Under the pieces are notes generated by a model. The model was not told where the DNA came from, made no database searches, and was given only the letters and a program-made list of their open reading frames with translations. A DNA stretch of 64,000 bases from Aurantimonas sp036549475 (GTDB lineage: Bacteria > Pseudomonadota > Alphaproteobacteria > Rhizobiales > Rhizobiaceae). Below are positions 52,763 to 60,678 of this stretch, piece after piece; within the stretch, counting starts at the first letter, position 1; each line of letters starts with the position of its first letter. The stretch spans positions 36,616 through 100,615 of the forward strand of contig NZ_JAZHLI010000011.1 of assembly GCF_036549475.1 (NCBI RefSeq). Reading direction: 5' to 3'. The position numbers were made by a program, and so were the translations under genes.

Positions 52763-54199
52763 TCAGACCGCGCTGAGGCCGTCCGAGCCGATATAGGCGA
52801 TGCGCAGCATGTTGGTCGCGCCCGGCGTGCGCAGCGGCACGCCGGCCGTCACGATCAGCCGTTCGCCCGACTTGGCGTAGCCCTGCTCCACCGCCAGGCG
52901 GCAGGCCCGGTCGACCATGTCTTCCAGATCCTGCGCGTCCTCGGTCACCACGCAGTGCAGGCCCCAGACCAGCGACAGCCGCCGTGCCGTGGCCAGCACC
53001 GGCGACAGCGCCAGGATCGGCGTCTGTGGCCGCTCGCGCGCCGCCCGCAGGCCCGTCGTGCCGGTCGCCGTATAGGTCACGATCACCGACACGCCCAGCG
53101 TCTCGGAGATCTGGCGCGCCGCCAGCGACACCGCGTCGGCGCCGGTCGCCTCGGGCGGCGTGCGTTGACCGGAAATGATGCCCGGATAGAGCGGATCCAG
53201 TTCGACGCACTCGCAGATCCGGTTCATCGTGGCGACCGATTCCACCGGATATTCGCCCGCCGCCGATTCGGCCGACAGCATCACCGCGTCGGCGCCCTCA
53301 TAGACGGCGATCGACACGTCCGAGACCTCGGCGCGGGTCGGCACCGGCGCCGTGATCATCGATTCCAGCATCTGGGTGGCGACCACCACCGGCTTGCCGG
53401 CCTTGCGGGCGGCACGGGTGATGCGCTTCTGGATGCCGGGCACCGCCTCCAGCGGCATCTCGACGCCGAGATCGCCGCGCGCGACCATGATCGCGTCGGA
53501 CAATTCGATGATCTCGTCCAGCCGCTCGACGGCCTGCGGCTTCTCTATCTTCGACAGAAGGAAGGCGCGGCCGCGCGAGACCTTGCGCGCTTCGGCCAGG
53601 TCTTCCGGCCGCTGGATGAAGGACAGCGCCACCCAGTCGACGTTCTCGGCCAGCACCGCGTCGAGATCGCGCCGGTCCTTGTCGGTCAACGCCCCGGTGG
53701 TCAGGATCGTGTCCGGCAGGCTGACGCCCTTGCGGTCGGAAATCTTGTTGCCGGCGACGACCCGGCACTTGATGGAGTGCTTGTCGGTCTCGGTGCAGAC
53801 CAGTTGCAGCCGCCCGTCGTCGATCAGCAGCCGATGCCCCACTTCCACCGCTTCCAGGATCTCGGGATGGGGAAGATAAACGCGGCGGTTGTCGCCCGGC
53901 TCGGGACTGTCGTCGAGGGTGAAGTCCTGGCCGACGGTCAGCTCGACATGTCCCTCGGCAAACTTCGCCACCCGCAGCTTGGGTCCCTGCAGATCGGCCA
54001 GGATGCCGATCGGCCGGCCCACCTGTTCTTCCACGCGCCGGATGCGGGCGACGAGCTCGCGCATCAGATCGTGGTCGGAATGGCTCATGTTGATGCGGAA
54101 GACGTCCGCGCCGGCTTCGTGAAGCTTGCGGATCATGTCCTCGGACGACGAAGCCGGCCCGAGGGTGGCAAGGATCTTGACCTTGCGATGGCGTCTCAT
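52763..54199 (-). CDS. pyk: Pyruvate kinase
   Basis: 478 residues. KILATLGPASSSEDMIRKL at the start, then NMSHSDHDLM, ILADLQGPKLRV, LLSKIEKPQAVERL, MVARGDLGVEMPLE (divalent cation) and KPVVVATQMLESM. It converts PEP and ADP to pyruvate and ATP. It overlaps DUF1036 by 4 bp, a pairing typical of Hyphomicrobiales. Confidence 0.97.
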   Translation of the reverse strand: MRRHRKVKILATLGPASSSEDMIRKLHEAGADVFRINMSHSDHDLMRELVARIRRVEEQVGRPIGILADLQGPKLRVAKFAEGHVELTVGQDFTLDDSPEPGDNRRVYLPHPEILEAVEVGHRLLIDDGRLQLVCTETDKHSIKCRVVAGNKISDRKGVSLPDTILTTGALTDKDRRDLDAVLAENVDWVALSFIQRPEDLAEARKVSRGRAFLLSKIEKPQAVERLDEIIELSDAIMVARGDLGVEMPLEAVPGIQKRITRAARKAGKPVVVATQMLESMITAPVPTRAEVSDVSIAVYEGADAVMLSAESAAGEYPVESVATMNRICECVELDPLYPGIISGQRTPPEATGADAVSLAARQISETLGVSVIVTYTATGTTGLRAARERPQTPILALSPVLATARRLSLVWGLHCVVTEDAQDLEDMVDRACRLAVEQGYAKSGERLIVTAGVPLRTPGATNMLRIAYIGSDGLSAV

Positions 54200-54666
54200 T
54201 GGCTATCCATTGTCTCGCGGGGCGCCTCGGTCAGCTGAACCATCCAGCTGGCCTGCTCGCCGGTGTCGTATTCGCGGAACCCCATTCTCTGGTAGCCCCG
54301 CTTGAAGCAGTCCTTGACCCCGGCGATCTTGAACTCGTTCTCGGCGATGCAGAGGTTCACGGGCCCGGCCCAGCGGCCCTCGCCGTCGGAGTCCTCGGCA
54401 TACACGTAATAATATCGTGACGACAGGGGACCCTCGATGATCGCCTTGCAGGTCGTCGCCGGGATCCGCCACCAGCCCTCGGTGGTCCAGCCGGCCTCGG
54501 CCCGGTAACCGATCGCCACGCCAACCAGGGACTGGGTGCCATTGCAGACCCGGAAGTCCGCGCGGGCGGGGCTCGCCGTCAGCGGCGCTGCGGCGAGGAA
54601 CAGGCCGGCGGCCATGAGCCCGAGGGCAAGGCCATGGCGCAGCCGGCGAAAGGGGTTGGATCTCAT
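54196..54666 (-). CDS. DUF1036 secreted protein
   Basis: 156 residues from ATG 54666. The signal peptide runs to about residue 36 (SPARADF). The DUF1036 core has VCNGTQSLVGVAIGYRAEAG, TTEGWWRIPATTC and a Cys-rich end (NLCIAENEF, VKDCFKRGY). It is a small periplasmic protein of unknown job. Its stop overlaps the pyk start (ATGA), so it is cotranslated with pyruvate kinase. Confidence 0.92.
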   Translation of the reverse strand: MRSNPFRRLRHGLALGLMAAGLFLAAAPLTASPARADFRVCNGTQSLVGVAIGYRAEAGWTTEGWWRIPATTCKAIIEGPLSSRYYYVYAEDSDGEGRWAGPVNLCIAENEFKIAGVKDCFKRGYQRMGFREYDTGEQASWMVQLTEAPRETMDSQ

Positions 54667-54905
54667 CACGCTATCCCCGAAAGAGAGAGTGTCCGCACGA
54701 TTGGCAGCTTTCGCATAGCGGTCGAACCTGTCAACGACATGACCACGCAGCGCTTCGGCCCTGCCTAGAGCATCTGCCGGCCGGTTGCGACCCCGTCGCG
54801 GCCCGCCGGGTGCCTTCCACGCAGCGGCCCTGCCCTTGATGCCGGCGCGCTTCGGTTCGATATCGGGGCGATGGCGCCGCATCGTGGGCAGGACAGGAGA
54901 CGGAC

Positions 54906-55211
54906 ATGGACAGGATCGACGACCAGAAGCAGCTGGAGCTGGAAGCGGCCGCCTTCCGCCGCCTGCGCGACCATCTGCGCGAGCGGACCGACGTCCAGAA
55001 CATAGACCTGATGAATCTCGCCGGCTTCTGCCGCAACTGCCTGTCCAACTGGTATCGCGACGCCGCCGAAGCCGACGGCATTGCCATGACCAGGGAGGAA
55101 TCGCGCGAGATCGTCTACGGCATGCCCTATGGCGAATGGCGCGAGCGCTACCAGCGCGAAGCCAGCCCCGAGACGGCGCAGCGCTTCGAGGAGACGCGTC
55201 CGCGCGACTGA
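54906..55211 (+). CDS. DUF1244 family protein
   Basis: 101 residues; AGGAG 7 bases before the ATG. The DUF1244 core is VQNIDLMNLAGFCRNCLSNW with a Cys pair, followed by YGMPYGEWRERYQ. The function is unknown. It is transcribed with gapR and is divergent from the DUF1036-pyk operon. Confidence 0.92.
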   Translation: MDRIDDQKQLELEAAAFRRLRDHLRERTDVQNIDLMNLAGFCRNCLSNWYRDAAEADGIAMTREESREIVYGMPYGEWRERYQREASPETAQRFEETRPRD

Positions 55212-55250
55212 CGCCCCGGTCACGCCTTTCCGGCCACGGGACGCGCCCGC

Positions 55251-55290
55251 CAGCTTTTACCGGCGTGCCCCAGCTTTTGCCGGCGTGCCA
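55251..55290 (+). repeat. Two tandem copies of a 20-bp repeat upstream of gapR
   Basis: CAGCTTTTACCGGCGTGCCC (55251-55270) and CAGCTTTTGCCGGCGTGCCA (55271-55290) differ at two positions. They lie between DUF1244 and gapR, about 90 bp before the gapR start. Confidence 0.85.
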
Positions 55291-55379
55291 GTGCGGCACG
55301 ACGGCCTTTCCCCGAATCACCGCGGTCTGGTAGTTGCCGGCCAGATGATTGCGCGAAAGTGCCAGACGGAGACCCCACC

Positions 55380-55643
55380 ATGTCCGACGTGAACGATGTC
55401 GCCCAGGATCAACTGCGCTCCTTTGTCGAGCGGATCGAACGGCTTGAGGAAGAAAAGAAGACCATCAGCGACGACATCAAGGACGTCTATGCCGAGGCCA
55501 AGGGCAACGGCTTCGACACCAAGGTGCTGCGCCGCGTGATCTCCCTGCGCAAGCAGGACCAGAACGAGCGCCAGGAGCAGGAAGCGATCCTCGATCTGTA
55601 TCTCCAGGCCCTCGGCATGGCGCCGGACCTGCCCCGCGAATAG
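55380..55643 (+). CDS. gapR: Nucleoid-associated protein GapR (DUF2312)
   Basis: 87 residues from ATG 55380 with GGAG 8 bases upstream. It is almost wholly helical: QLRSFVERIERLEEEKKTIS, DIKDVYAEAKGNGFDTKVLR, VISLRKQDQNERQEQEAILD. In Caulobacter GapR clamps overtwisted AT-rich DNA and helps topoisomerases ahead of forks and RNA polymerase. A plausible terminator is at 55830-55859. Confidence 0.95.
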   Translation: MSDVNDVAQDQLRSFVERIERLEEEKKTISDDIKDVYAEAKGNGFDTKVLRRVISLRKQDQNERQEQEAILDLYLQALGMAPDLPRE

Positions 55644-55829
55644 TCTGGCCGGCCTCGTGCGGGGCCTGCAGGCCCCTCCATCCCGCCACGAACGCCCGGA
55701 CGGTCCTCATTCAATGAGGGGCCCCGACGTCAGCCGTCGCATGGGCTGCCCGGCTGACGGCTCTCGGAGCGGGGCGCCTGTCGGCCGGCACCACCGGCCT
55801 GCCTCGCACACAGCCCCCCAGACGCGACG

Positions 55830-55859
55830 AAGCCCGCCGGATCGCTCCGACGGGCTTTT
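55830..55859 (+). terminator. Terminator between gapR and mucR
   Basis: AAGCCCG (55830-55836), a mostly paired centre, CGGGCTTTT (55851-55859) and T-rich flank. It is oriented to end the DUF1244-gapR transcript; the core is shared with 27338-27363. Confidence 0.75.
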
Positions 55860-55901
55860 CGTTTGCTGGCTGCCGCTGCGACGCGGCAATAATGGTCCGG
55901 T

Positions 55902-56333
55902 TCAGCGTGCGGCGGCGCGGCGACGCTTGTGGCCGAGACCCATCTGCTTGGCCAGACGCGAACGCGCGGCGGCATAGTTCGGCGCGACCATCGGATAGTC
56001 GGGCGCCAGGTCCCACTTCTCGCGGTACTCTTCCGGCGAGAGATTGTAGTGGGTCATCAGGTGGCGCTTCAGCGACTTGAACTTCTTTCCGTCCTCGAGA
56101 CAGATGATGTAGTCGTCGGTCACCGACTTCTTCACCGGCACGGCCGGCTTCGGCTTCTCCGCCTGAACGGCCTGCGGCGCGCTGTTGGTGCGGCCAAGCG
56201 CGCCATAGATATCCGAGATCAGCGCGGGCAGCTCGGAGACTGGCAGCGAATTGTTGCTGACATATGCCGCGACCACTTCGGCCGTCAGCTCCATCAGCAT
56301 CTCGTTGTTTTCGACGTGTTCGATCTGGTCCAT
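55902..56333 (-). CDS. mucR: MucR/Ros family zinc-finger regulator
   Basis: 143 residues from ATG 56333, with GGGG 5 bases upstream. The N-terminal helical part (ELTAEVVAAYVSNNSLPVSE) mediates oligomers. The C-terminal prokaryotic zinc finger is CLEDGKKFKSLKRHLMTHYN followed by LSPEEYREKWDL. MucR is an H-NS-like repressor of AT-rich promoters and also a cell-cycle regulator. The AT-rich region upstream of it fits autorepression. Confidence 0.95.
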   Translation of the reverse strand: MDQIEHVENNEMLMELTAEVVAAYVSNNSLPVSELPALISDIYGALGRTNSAPQAVQAEKPKPAVPVKKSVTDDYIICLEDGKKFKSLKRHLMTHYNLSPEEYREKWDLAPDYPMVAPNYAAARSRLAKQMGLGHKRRRAAAR

Positions 56334-57059
56334 TTTTACCCCGTGCTGCGCGAAGATGCGGCGATTGCGCTTGTTGATGCAGGCGCCGATGCGCGCCTCG
56401 TGCAGTCTGATATTGTGAAGCGGCGGCCTCGCTTGTGGGCGATCCACCTTCCATGTTCGGTATTGATGTCACGTTACTTAATGTCAAGTGGATTATTTGC
56501 AATGCCAAAGATCCGATAATTTTTTCCACACTTGTCCGCTCGAAAACCGCTGCAGATTGTATGGAAAGCGTGCCTTTTAGTAGAAAACCTCCAAATGACG
56601 GACGCGTGACTGACATTCGCATTGGTACAACCATTTCGGGAAACTTGCGTGCATGTTCAATGCGCCGGTGAAATGGAAAACAGCACGACGCTTTGATCTG
56701 CGGCTCTGCATTCACGGCCGGCCTGCAGCGCAAGGTTCAAGTCGCGGCACTGCATTTCCTGGTCGGCGCGCCATCGTCGTTGGAAGAGGTGCCAGTGCCT
56801 TGCCGGCTTTCGGCTGCGCGGAATAGTTTCAAGGACGGTTCGACATGGGCCGTATGCCGCCAATACAGGCCGCGACGAGACCGATACACACCCGAACGTG
56901 ACGGACCACCGATGCCCTGGCACCGATCCGCCCCTGCTGCCCCGCACGGCCGGCGGCGCAGGAGTGTTCGACCGCGCAAGGTGATACCCGCAAATGCAAA
57001 CGGCCGCCCCGGGGGGCGGCCGTCGATTGCGTGTCGTTTGCGTGAGACTGTCGTCGGGC
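56334..57059. other. 726-bp gap with an AT-rich mucR upstream region
   Basis: No gene is supported. 56455-56680 is strikingly AT-rich for this genome (runs such as GATAATTTTTTCC and TTTTAGTAGAAAACC) and lies just upstream of mucR. An open frame at 56435-56671 has no family match and unlikely composition. The rest, to the YcbK terminator at 57000-57023, shows nothing. Confidence 0.6.
57000..57023 (-). terminator. Terminator of the ycbK-like gene
   Basis: ACGGCCGCCCC (57000-57010) and GGGGCGGCCGT (57013-57023), then TTTGCATTT on the minus strand, 37 bp after the stop. Confidence 0.7.
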
Positions 57060-58760
57060 CTACTGGCCGACCTTCACCATCGGCAGGAAGTTCACTGCGG
57101 AACCGCTGAAGCGGTCGCTCTTGCCGGACGGGGTGGTCGGCGCGAAGCCCGAGGCAAACAGGGTGCGCGGCAGATTGCCGACCAGGCGGCTCGCATCGGG
57201 CTCGGCGGTGGCCAGGCGCCCGGTGCGGCTGTCGGTGTCCGACACAAGCGCTGCGATCTGGAACCGCGAGGCGATCGCCTCCTGCGGATCGAGGACCTTC
57301 GGTTTGCGCGATTGCGGCACCGCGGCGTTCAGGACGCGGCCACCCTTGCCCGCGATGACGGCGGGAGCCTCGGCCGTGGCGACCGGCTGCGGCCGGGGCT
57401 TGGACGGGCTGGCGGCGGCGGCGGTCATCAGCGCCTGCACCGGCTTGGCGGCCTGCGGATCGATCTGCGGACGCGGGGTCGGCGCCTTGGCGGCCATCTC
57501 CACGGCCTTCATCGTCTCCTGGGCGGGTGCCGCCTTGGCGATCGTCGAACCGGAAGCCGCTGCCGGCTGCTCGGTCAGCACGGCCTCGAAGGGCGGCCGA
57601 TTGGCGGGCGTGGGCACTGCATAGGCCAGCTGGCCGCTCGCCAGGGTTTCGGTAGCCTGCTCTTCGAGCGCCGCCACCAGGGTGGAGACGGCGTCGTCGC
57701 GGGTCGCCTGGGCGGGCTGGCCCACCTCGGACGGAACCGCCCGGCCCGGCGCCCAGGTGGGCACCGGGATCTGGGCCGTGTCGAGAGCGGCGACCTCGGT
57801 CTGCGCCGGAGCCGGGGCAGATGCGGGCGCACCCACGTCGAACCGGTCGCCGACCGGCACCGCGACACCGCCCGGCAGGGCCTGGGTCGGACGCGATTGC
57901 GGCACGACGGCTGCGACCTGGACCTGCTGCTGCGCGGGCGCAGCCCGGACCGGAGCGCGCGGCGCCGGTGCGCTCTCGGCCTCGTCCTCGGCTTCGTCGG
58001 AGCCGCCGCCGAACAGCATGGCGAGCAGCGTCTTGCCGCCGCCCGAAGAGCCCGAGCTGGCATTGGCGACCTGGATCGAGGAGCTGCCGCGGCGCTGCTT
58101 GTAGGACGCCATCGCCTGCTGGTAGCCCGGCAACGGCTTGCCGTCGGACGGCACGTGTACAGTGTTCCCGTTCGGGAAGACCGCCATCAGCTGCTTGCGG
58201 TTCATGCGCGGCCAATGACGGGCATTGCCGACGTCGAAATGCACGAAGGGCGAGCCGGACTTCGGATAATAGCCCACGCCCCCGACCTGCATCTTCAGGC
58301 CGATCTCGCGCATCTTCGCCAGCGGCACGTCGGGAATGAAGAAGTCGAGCGCCTTGCCCAGCGTGTGCTGGCTCGACTTGGCGACGCCGGAGCTGCGCGA
58401 GCGCAGCATCGAATTGGTCGCGGGCGAGCGATAGCTGGAGACGACGTTGATGAGGCCGTTGGAGCCGCTCTGGCGATACGCCTCCCAGATCAGGTCCAGC
58501 AGCCGCGGGTCGATCTGGGTCTGCTCGCCCTTGCGCCAGTCGCGCAGGAACCAGTTGATCTTCTTGAGCTCGCCGTTGTTGTAGCGGCCGTTGCTCTTGT
58601 AGGAGAAGCTGCCCTTCTCCTTGGTGTGCAGATTGTAGAATTTCAGGACGCGGGTTTCGGCCTTGGCCGTGGTGACCACGCCGGTGGCGAACAGCGCCAG
58701 GGCTGCGAACGTCGCGATGCGCCAGGCAGAGCGGCCGGCGCGAGCGGTGTGTCCGAACAT
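57060..58760 (-). CDS. DUF882/YcbK-like M15-family peptidase with long Ala/Pro tail
   Basis: 566 residues. Signal peptide to about 34 (TTAKAE), then a DUF882 domain (36-200): TRVLKFYNLHTKEKG, LINVVSSYRSPATN, and zinc-type ligands His132 and Asp139 (SSQHTLGKALDFFIPD) plus His174 (FVHFDVG). M15 peptidases of this kind cut peptidoglycan peptide bonds. Residues about 240-566 are low-complexity Ala/Pro/Val, much longer than E. coli YcbK (182 residues). A CtrA-like box lies about 160 bp upstream. Confidence 0.85.
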   Translation of the reverse strand: MFGHTARAGRSAWRIATFAALALFATGVVTTAKAETRVLKFYNLHTKEKGSFSYKSNGRYNNGELKKINWFLRDWRKGEQTQIDPRLLDLIWEAYRQSGSNGLINVVSSYRSPATNSMLRSRSSGVAKSSQHTLGKALDFFIPDVPLAKMREIGLKMQVGGVGYYPKSGSPFVHFDVGNARHWPRMNRKQLMAVFPNGNTVHVPSDGKPLPGYQQAMASYKQRRGSSSIQVANASSGSSGGGKTLLAMLFGGGSDEAEDEAESAPAPRAPVRAAPAQQQVQVAAVVPQSRPTQALPGGVAVPVGDRFDVGAPASAPAPAQTEVAALDTAQIPVPTWAPGRAVPSEVGQPAQATRDDAVSTLVAALEEQATETLASGQLAYAVPTPANRPPFEAVLTEQPAAASGSTIAKAAPAQETMKAVEMAAKAPTPRPQIDPQAAKPVQALMTAAAASPSKPRPQPVATAEAPAVIAGKGGRVLNAAVPQSRKPKVLDPQEAIASRFQIAALVSDTDSRTGRLATAEPDASRLVGNLPRTLFASGFAPTTPSGKSDRFSGSAVNFLPMVKVGQ

Positions 58761-58918
58761 GCGGTCTTATCCCCTCAAAACACTTTGCCTTCACCCGCCG
58801 GACATGTCCGGTGGGTCGGCAACCCCCGATGACCGTTCTCGTCGCCTGCCCAATTTTCGTGAAACTGCGGCATGATGATGACAGTCAGCGAACTTTCTCG
58901 CGATTCTGCAAGAAAAGC

Positions 58919-58934
58919 GTTAAGGCCCGCTTAA
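58919..58934 (-). promoter_or_regulatory. Full CtrA-type site (TTAA-N7-TTAAC)
   Basis: On the minus strand TTAAGCGGGCCTTAAC matches the CtrA consensus exactly. It lies 159 bp upstream of the ycbK-like start in a noncoding gap, in the right orientation. CtrA itself is not in the window. Confidence 0.65.
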
Positions 58935-59014
58935 GCTTACTGTTTGGGGATAGTCGTGTTCCGGCGTGGAATCAACGCCTTGCCGGATGGGAAGATGATT
59001 TGCTGCGAGGCTGC

Positions 59015-60502
59015 TCAGTCGGCATCGATCTTGTATTCCCGCATCTTGCGATACAGCGTCGAGCGTCCGATCCCCAGCCGCCGGGCAATCTCGCTCATGC
59101 GGCCCTGATAATGGGCATGGGCCAGCCGGATCAGGTCGGCCTCCACCTCCTCGACGCGCCGCACCTCGCCATCCTGGTCGCGCAGGGCGAAGTCGGCCGG
59201 CTCCATGCGGCCGTTGCCGAGGGAATTGGCGTGAACCTCCACCGACGGCGCGGCGCCGTTCAGCGTCCCATTCCCGGCCGGATCGGAATGCGGCTCGGAC
59301 GATGACGCGAGACGATCCGGCCCCGCCGCGATCAGCGCCGCGATCTGCGGGAAGTCCTCCGCCGTCAGGCTCTCGCTTTCGCCCAGCACCACCGCCCGGT
59401 GAATGGCATTTTCCAGCTGCCGGATATTGCCGGGCCAGTCATAGGCCCGCAGCAGCGCGATCGCGTCGGCGGCCAGATGCCGGACCGGCGATTGCAGCTC
59501 CATCTCCACATAGCGGTCGACGAAGCGGCGCGCGAGCTTGGCGATCTCGCTGCGCCGCTCGCGCAGCGGCGGTACGGTCAGTTCGAAGGCGTTGAGCCGG
59601 TAGTACAGATCCTCGCGGAACCGCCCCGCCGAGACCGCTGCCGCCAGGTCCCGGTTGGTCGCAGAGATGATCCGCACGTCGGTCTTCACGGCGAGCCGCC
59701 CGCCGACCGGATCGATGACGCCGTCCTGCAGCACGCGCAGCAGCTTGACCTGCGCCGAGGCCGACAATTCGCCGATCTCGTCGAGCAGCAGCGTGCCGCC
59801 ATGGGCCTCCACGAACTTGCCCTCATGGGGTTGTCCGGCATCGGTGAAGGCGCCCTTGGCATGGCCGAACAGGATGCTTTCCACCAGGTCGGCCGGCAGC
59901 GCGCCGCAATTGACCTTGACGAAGGGCGCGCCGGCACGCTCGCCGCCGGCCTGGATGGCGTCGGCCAGCCATTCCTTGCCGACGCCGGTCTCGCCGGAAA
60001 GCAGCACCGGAATCCCCGATCTGGCCGCCTTGGCCGCCGCCGCCAGGACCGGCCCCAGGGCCGGCGAGGCATTGCTCTGGTCGAGCCGCGCGACACCGTC
60101 CTTGCGGGCGGTCCGGCGCGCCGTGGCGCCGCGCATCTTCAGCGCGCTGTCGATCACCGCTCTCAGCTTGTCCGGCGACACCGGCTTGACGACGAAGTCG
60201 AAGGCGCCGGCGCGCATCGCCTCCACCACCGTATCGATCGAGCCCTTTGCCGTCTGGACGATCACCGGAATGTCGAGCCGCCGGCGCCGCATCTCGGCCA
60301 GCACCTCCTCGCCCCCCTGGTCGGGCATCATCAGGTCGAGGACGACGGCGCAGATCTCGCCCGGCCGGTGATCATCCAGCGCCCGGATCGCTGCCCGGCC
60401 GCCATTGCACGAAAACGGCCGCAGCCCCATGCGCTCGATCTGGGCTTCGACCAGTCGGCGTTGAATGGGGTCGTCGTCAACGATAAGTACAACGCGGTTC
60501 AT
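59015..60502 (-). CDS. NtrC-family response regulator (REC-AAA+-Fis HTH)
   Basis: 495 residues from ATG 60502. Receiver domain with LIVDDDPIQR and phospho-Asp in VLDLMMPDQGG; AAA+ domain with Walker A GETGVGKE, Walker B GGTLLLDEIGEL, arginine-finger region FREDLYYRLNAF; C-terminal Fis-type HTH (RMSEIARRLGIGRSTLYRKM). The sigma-54 contact loop reads GAFTDA instead of GAFTGA. No kinase gene is next to it. An upstream frame to 60598 has no start support. Confidence 0.92.
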   Translation of the reverse strand: MNRVVLIVDDDPIQRRLVEAQIERMGLRPFSCNGGRAAIRALDDHRPGEICAVVLDLMMPDQGGEEVLAEMRRRRLDIPVIVQTAKGSIDTVVEAMRAGAFDFVVKPVSPDKLRAVIDSALKMRGATARRTARKDGVARLDQSNASPALGPVLAAAAKAARSGIPVLLSGETGVGKEWLADAIQAGGERAGAPFVKVNCGALPADLVESILFGHAKGAFTDAGQPHEGKFVEAHGGTLLLDEIGELSASAQVKLLRVLQDGVIDPVGGRLAVKTDVRIISATNRDLAAAVSAGRFREDLYYRLNAFELTVPPLRERRSEIAKLARRFVDRYVEMELQSPVRHLAADAIALLRAYDWPGNIRQLENAIHRAVVLGESESLTAEDFPQIAALIAAGPDRLASSSEPHSDPAGNGTLNGAAPSVEVHANSLGNGRMEPADFALRDQDGEVRRVEEVEADLIRLAHAHYQGRMSEIARRLGIGRSTLYRKMREYKIDAD

Positions 60503-60678
60503 GTCAGCCTCCAGTCTCGTCTTGGTGCGAGAACGACCCAAATTGACACGGCCCGCTAAAATTCGACTGAACAAGGTTGGACAAGAAAGTCCCAGCAATT
60601 TCAGTCGAATTTGATCCTTTTCGACCCCGGTCGGCGACCCCGCCGGCCGCTTGTTTCGCCAGCCACGAGAGTATCCCC

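Noticed and set aside
56435..56671. Open frame in the AT-rich mucR upstream region
   Set aside because: No similarity, no ribosome site, and composition of regulatory DNA rather than of coding DNA.
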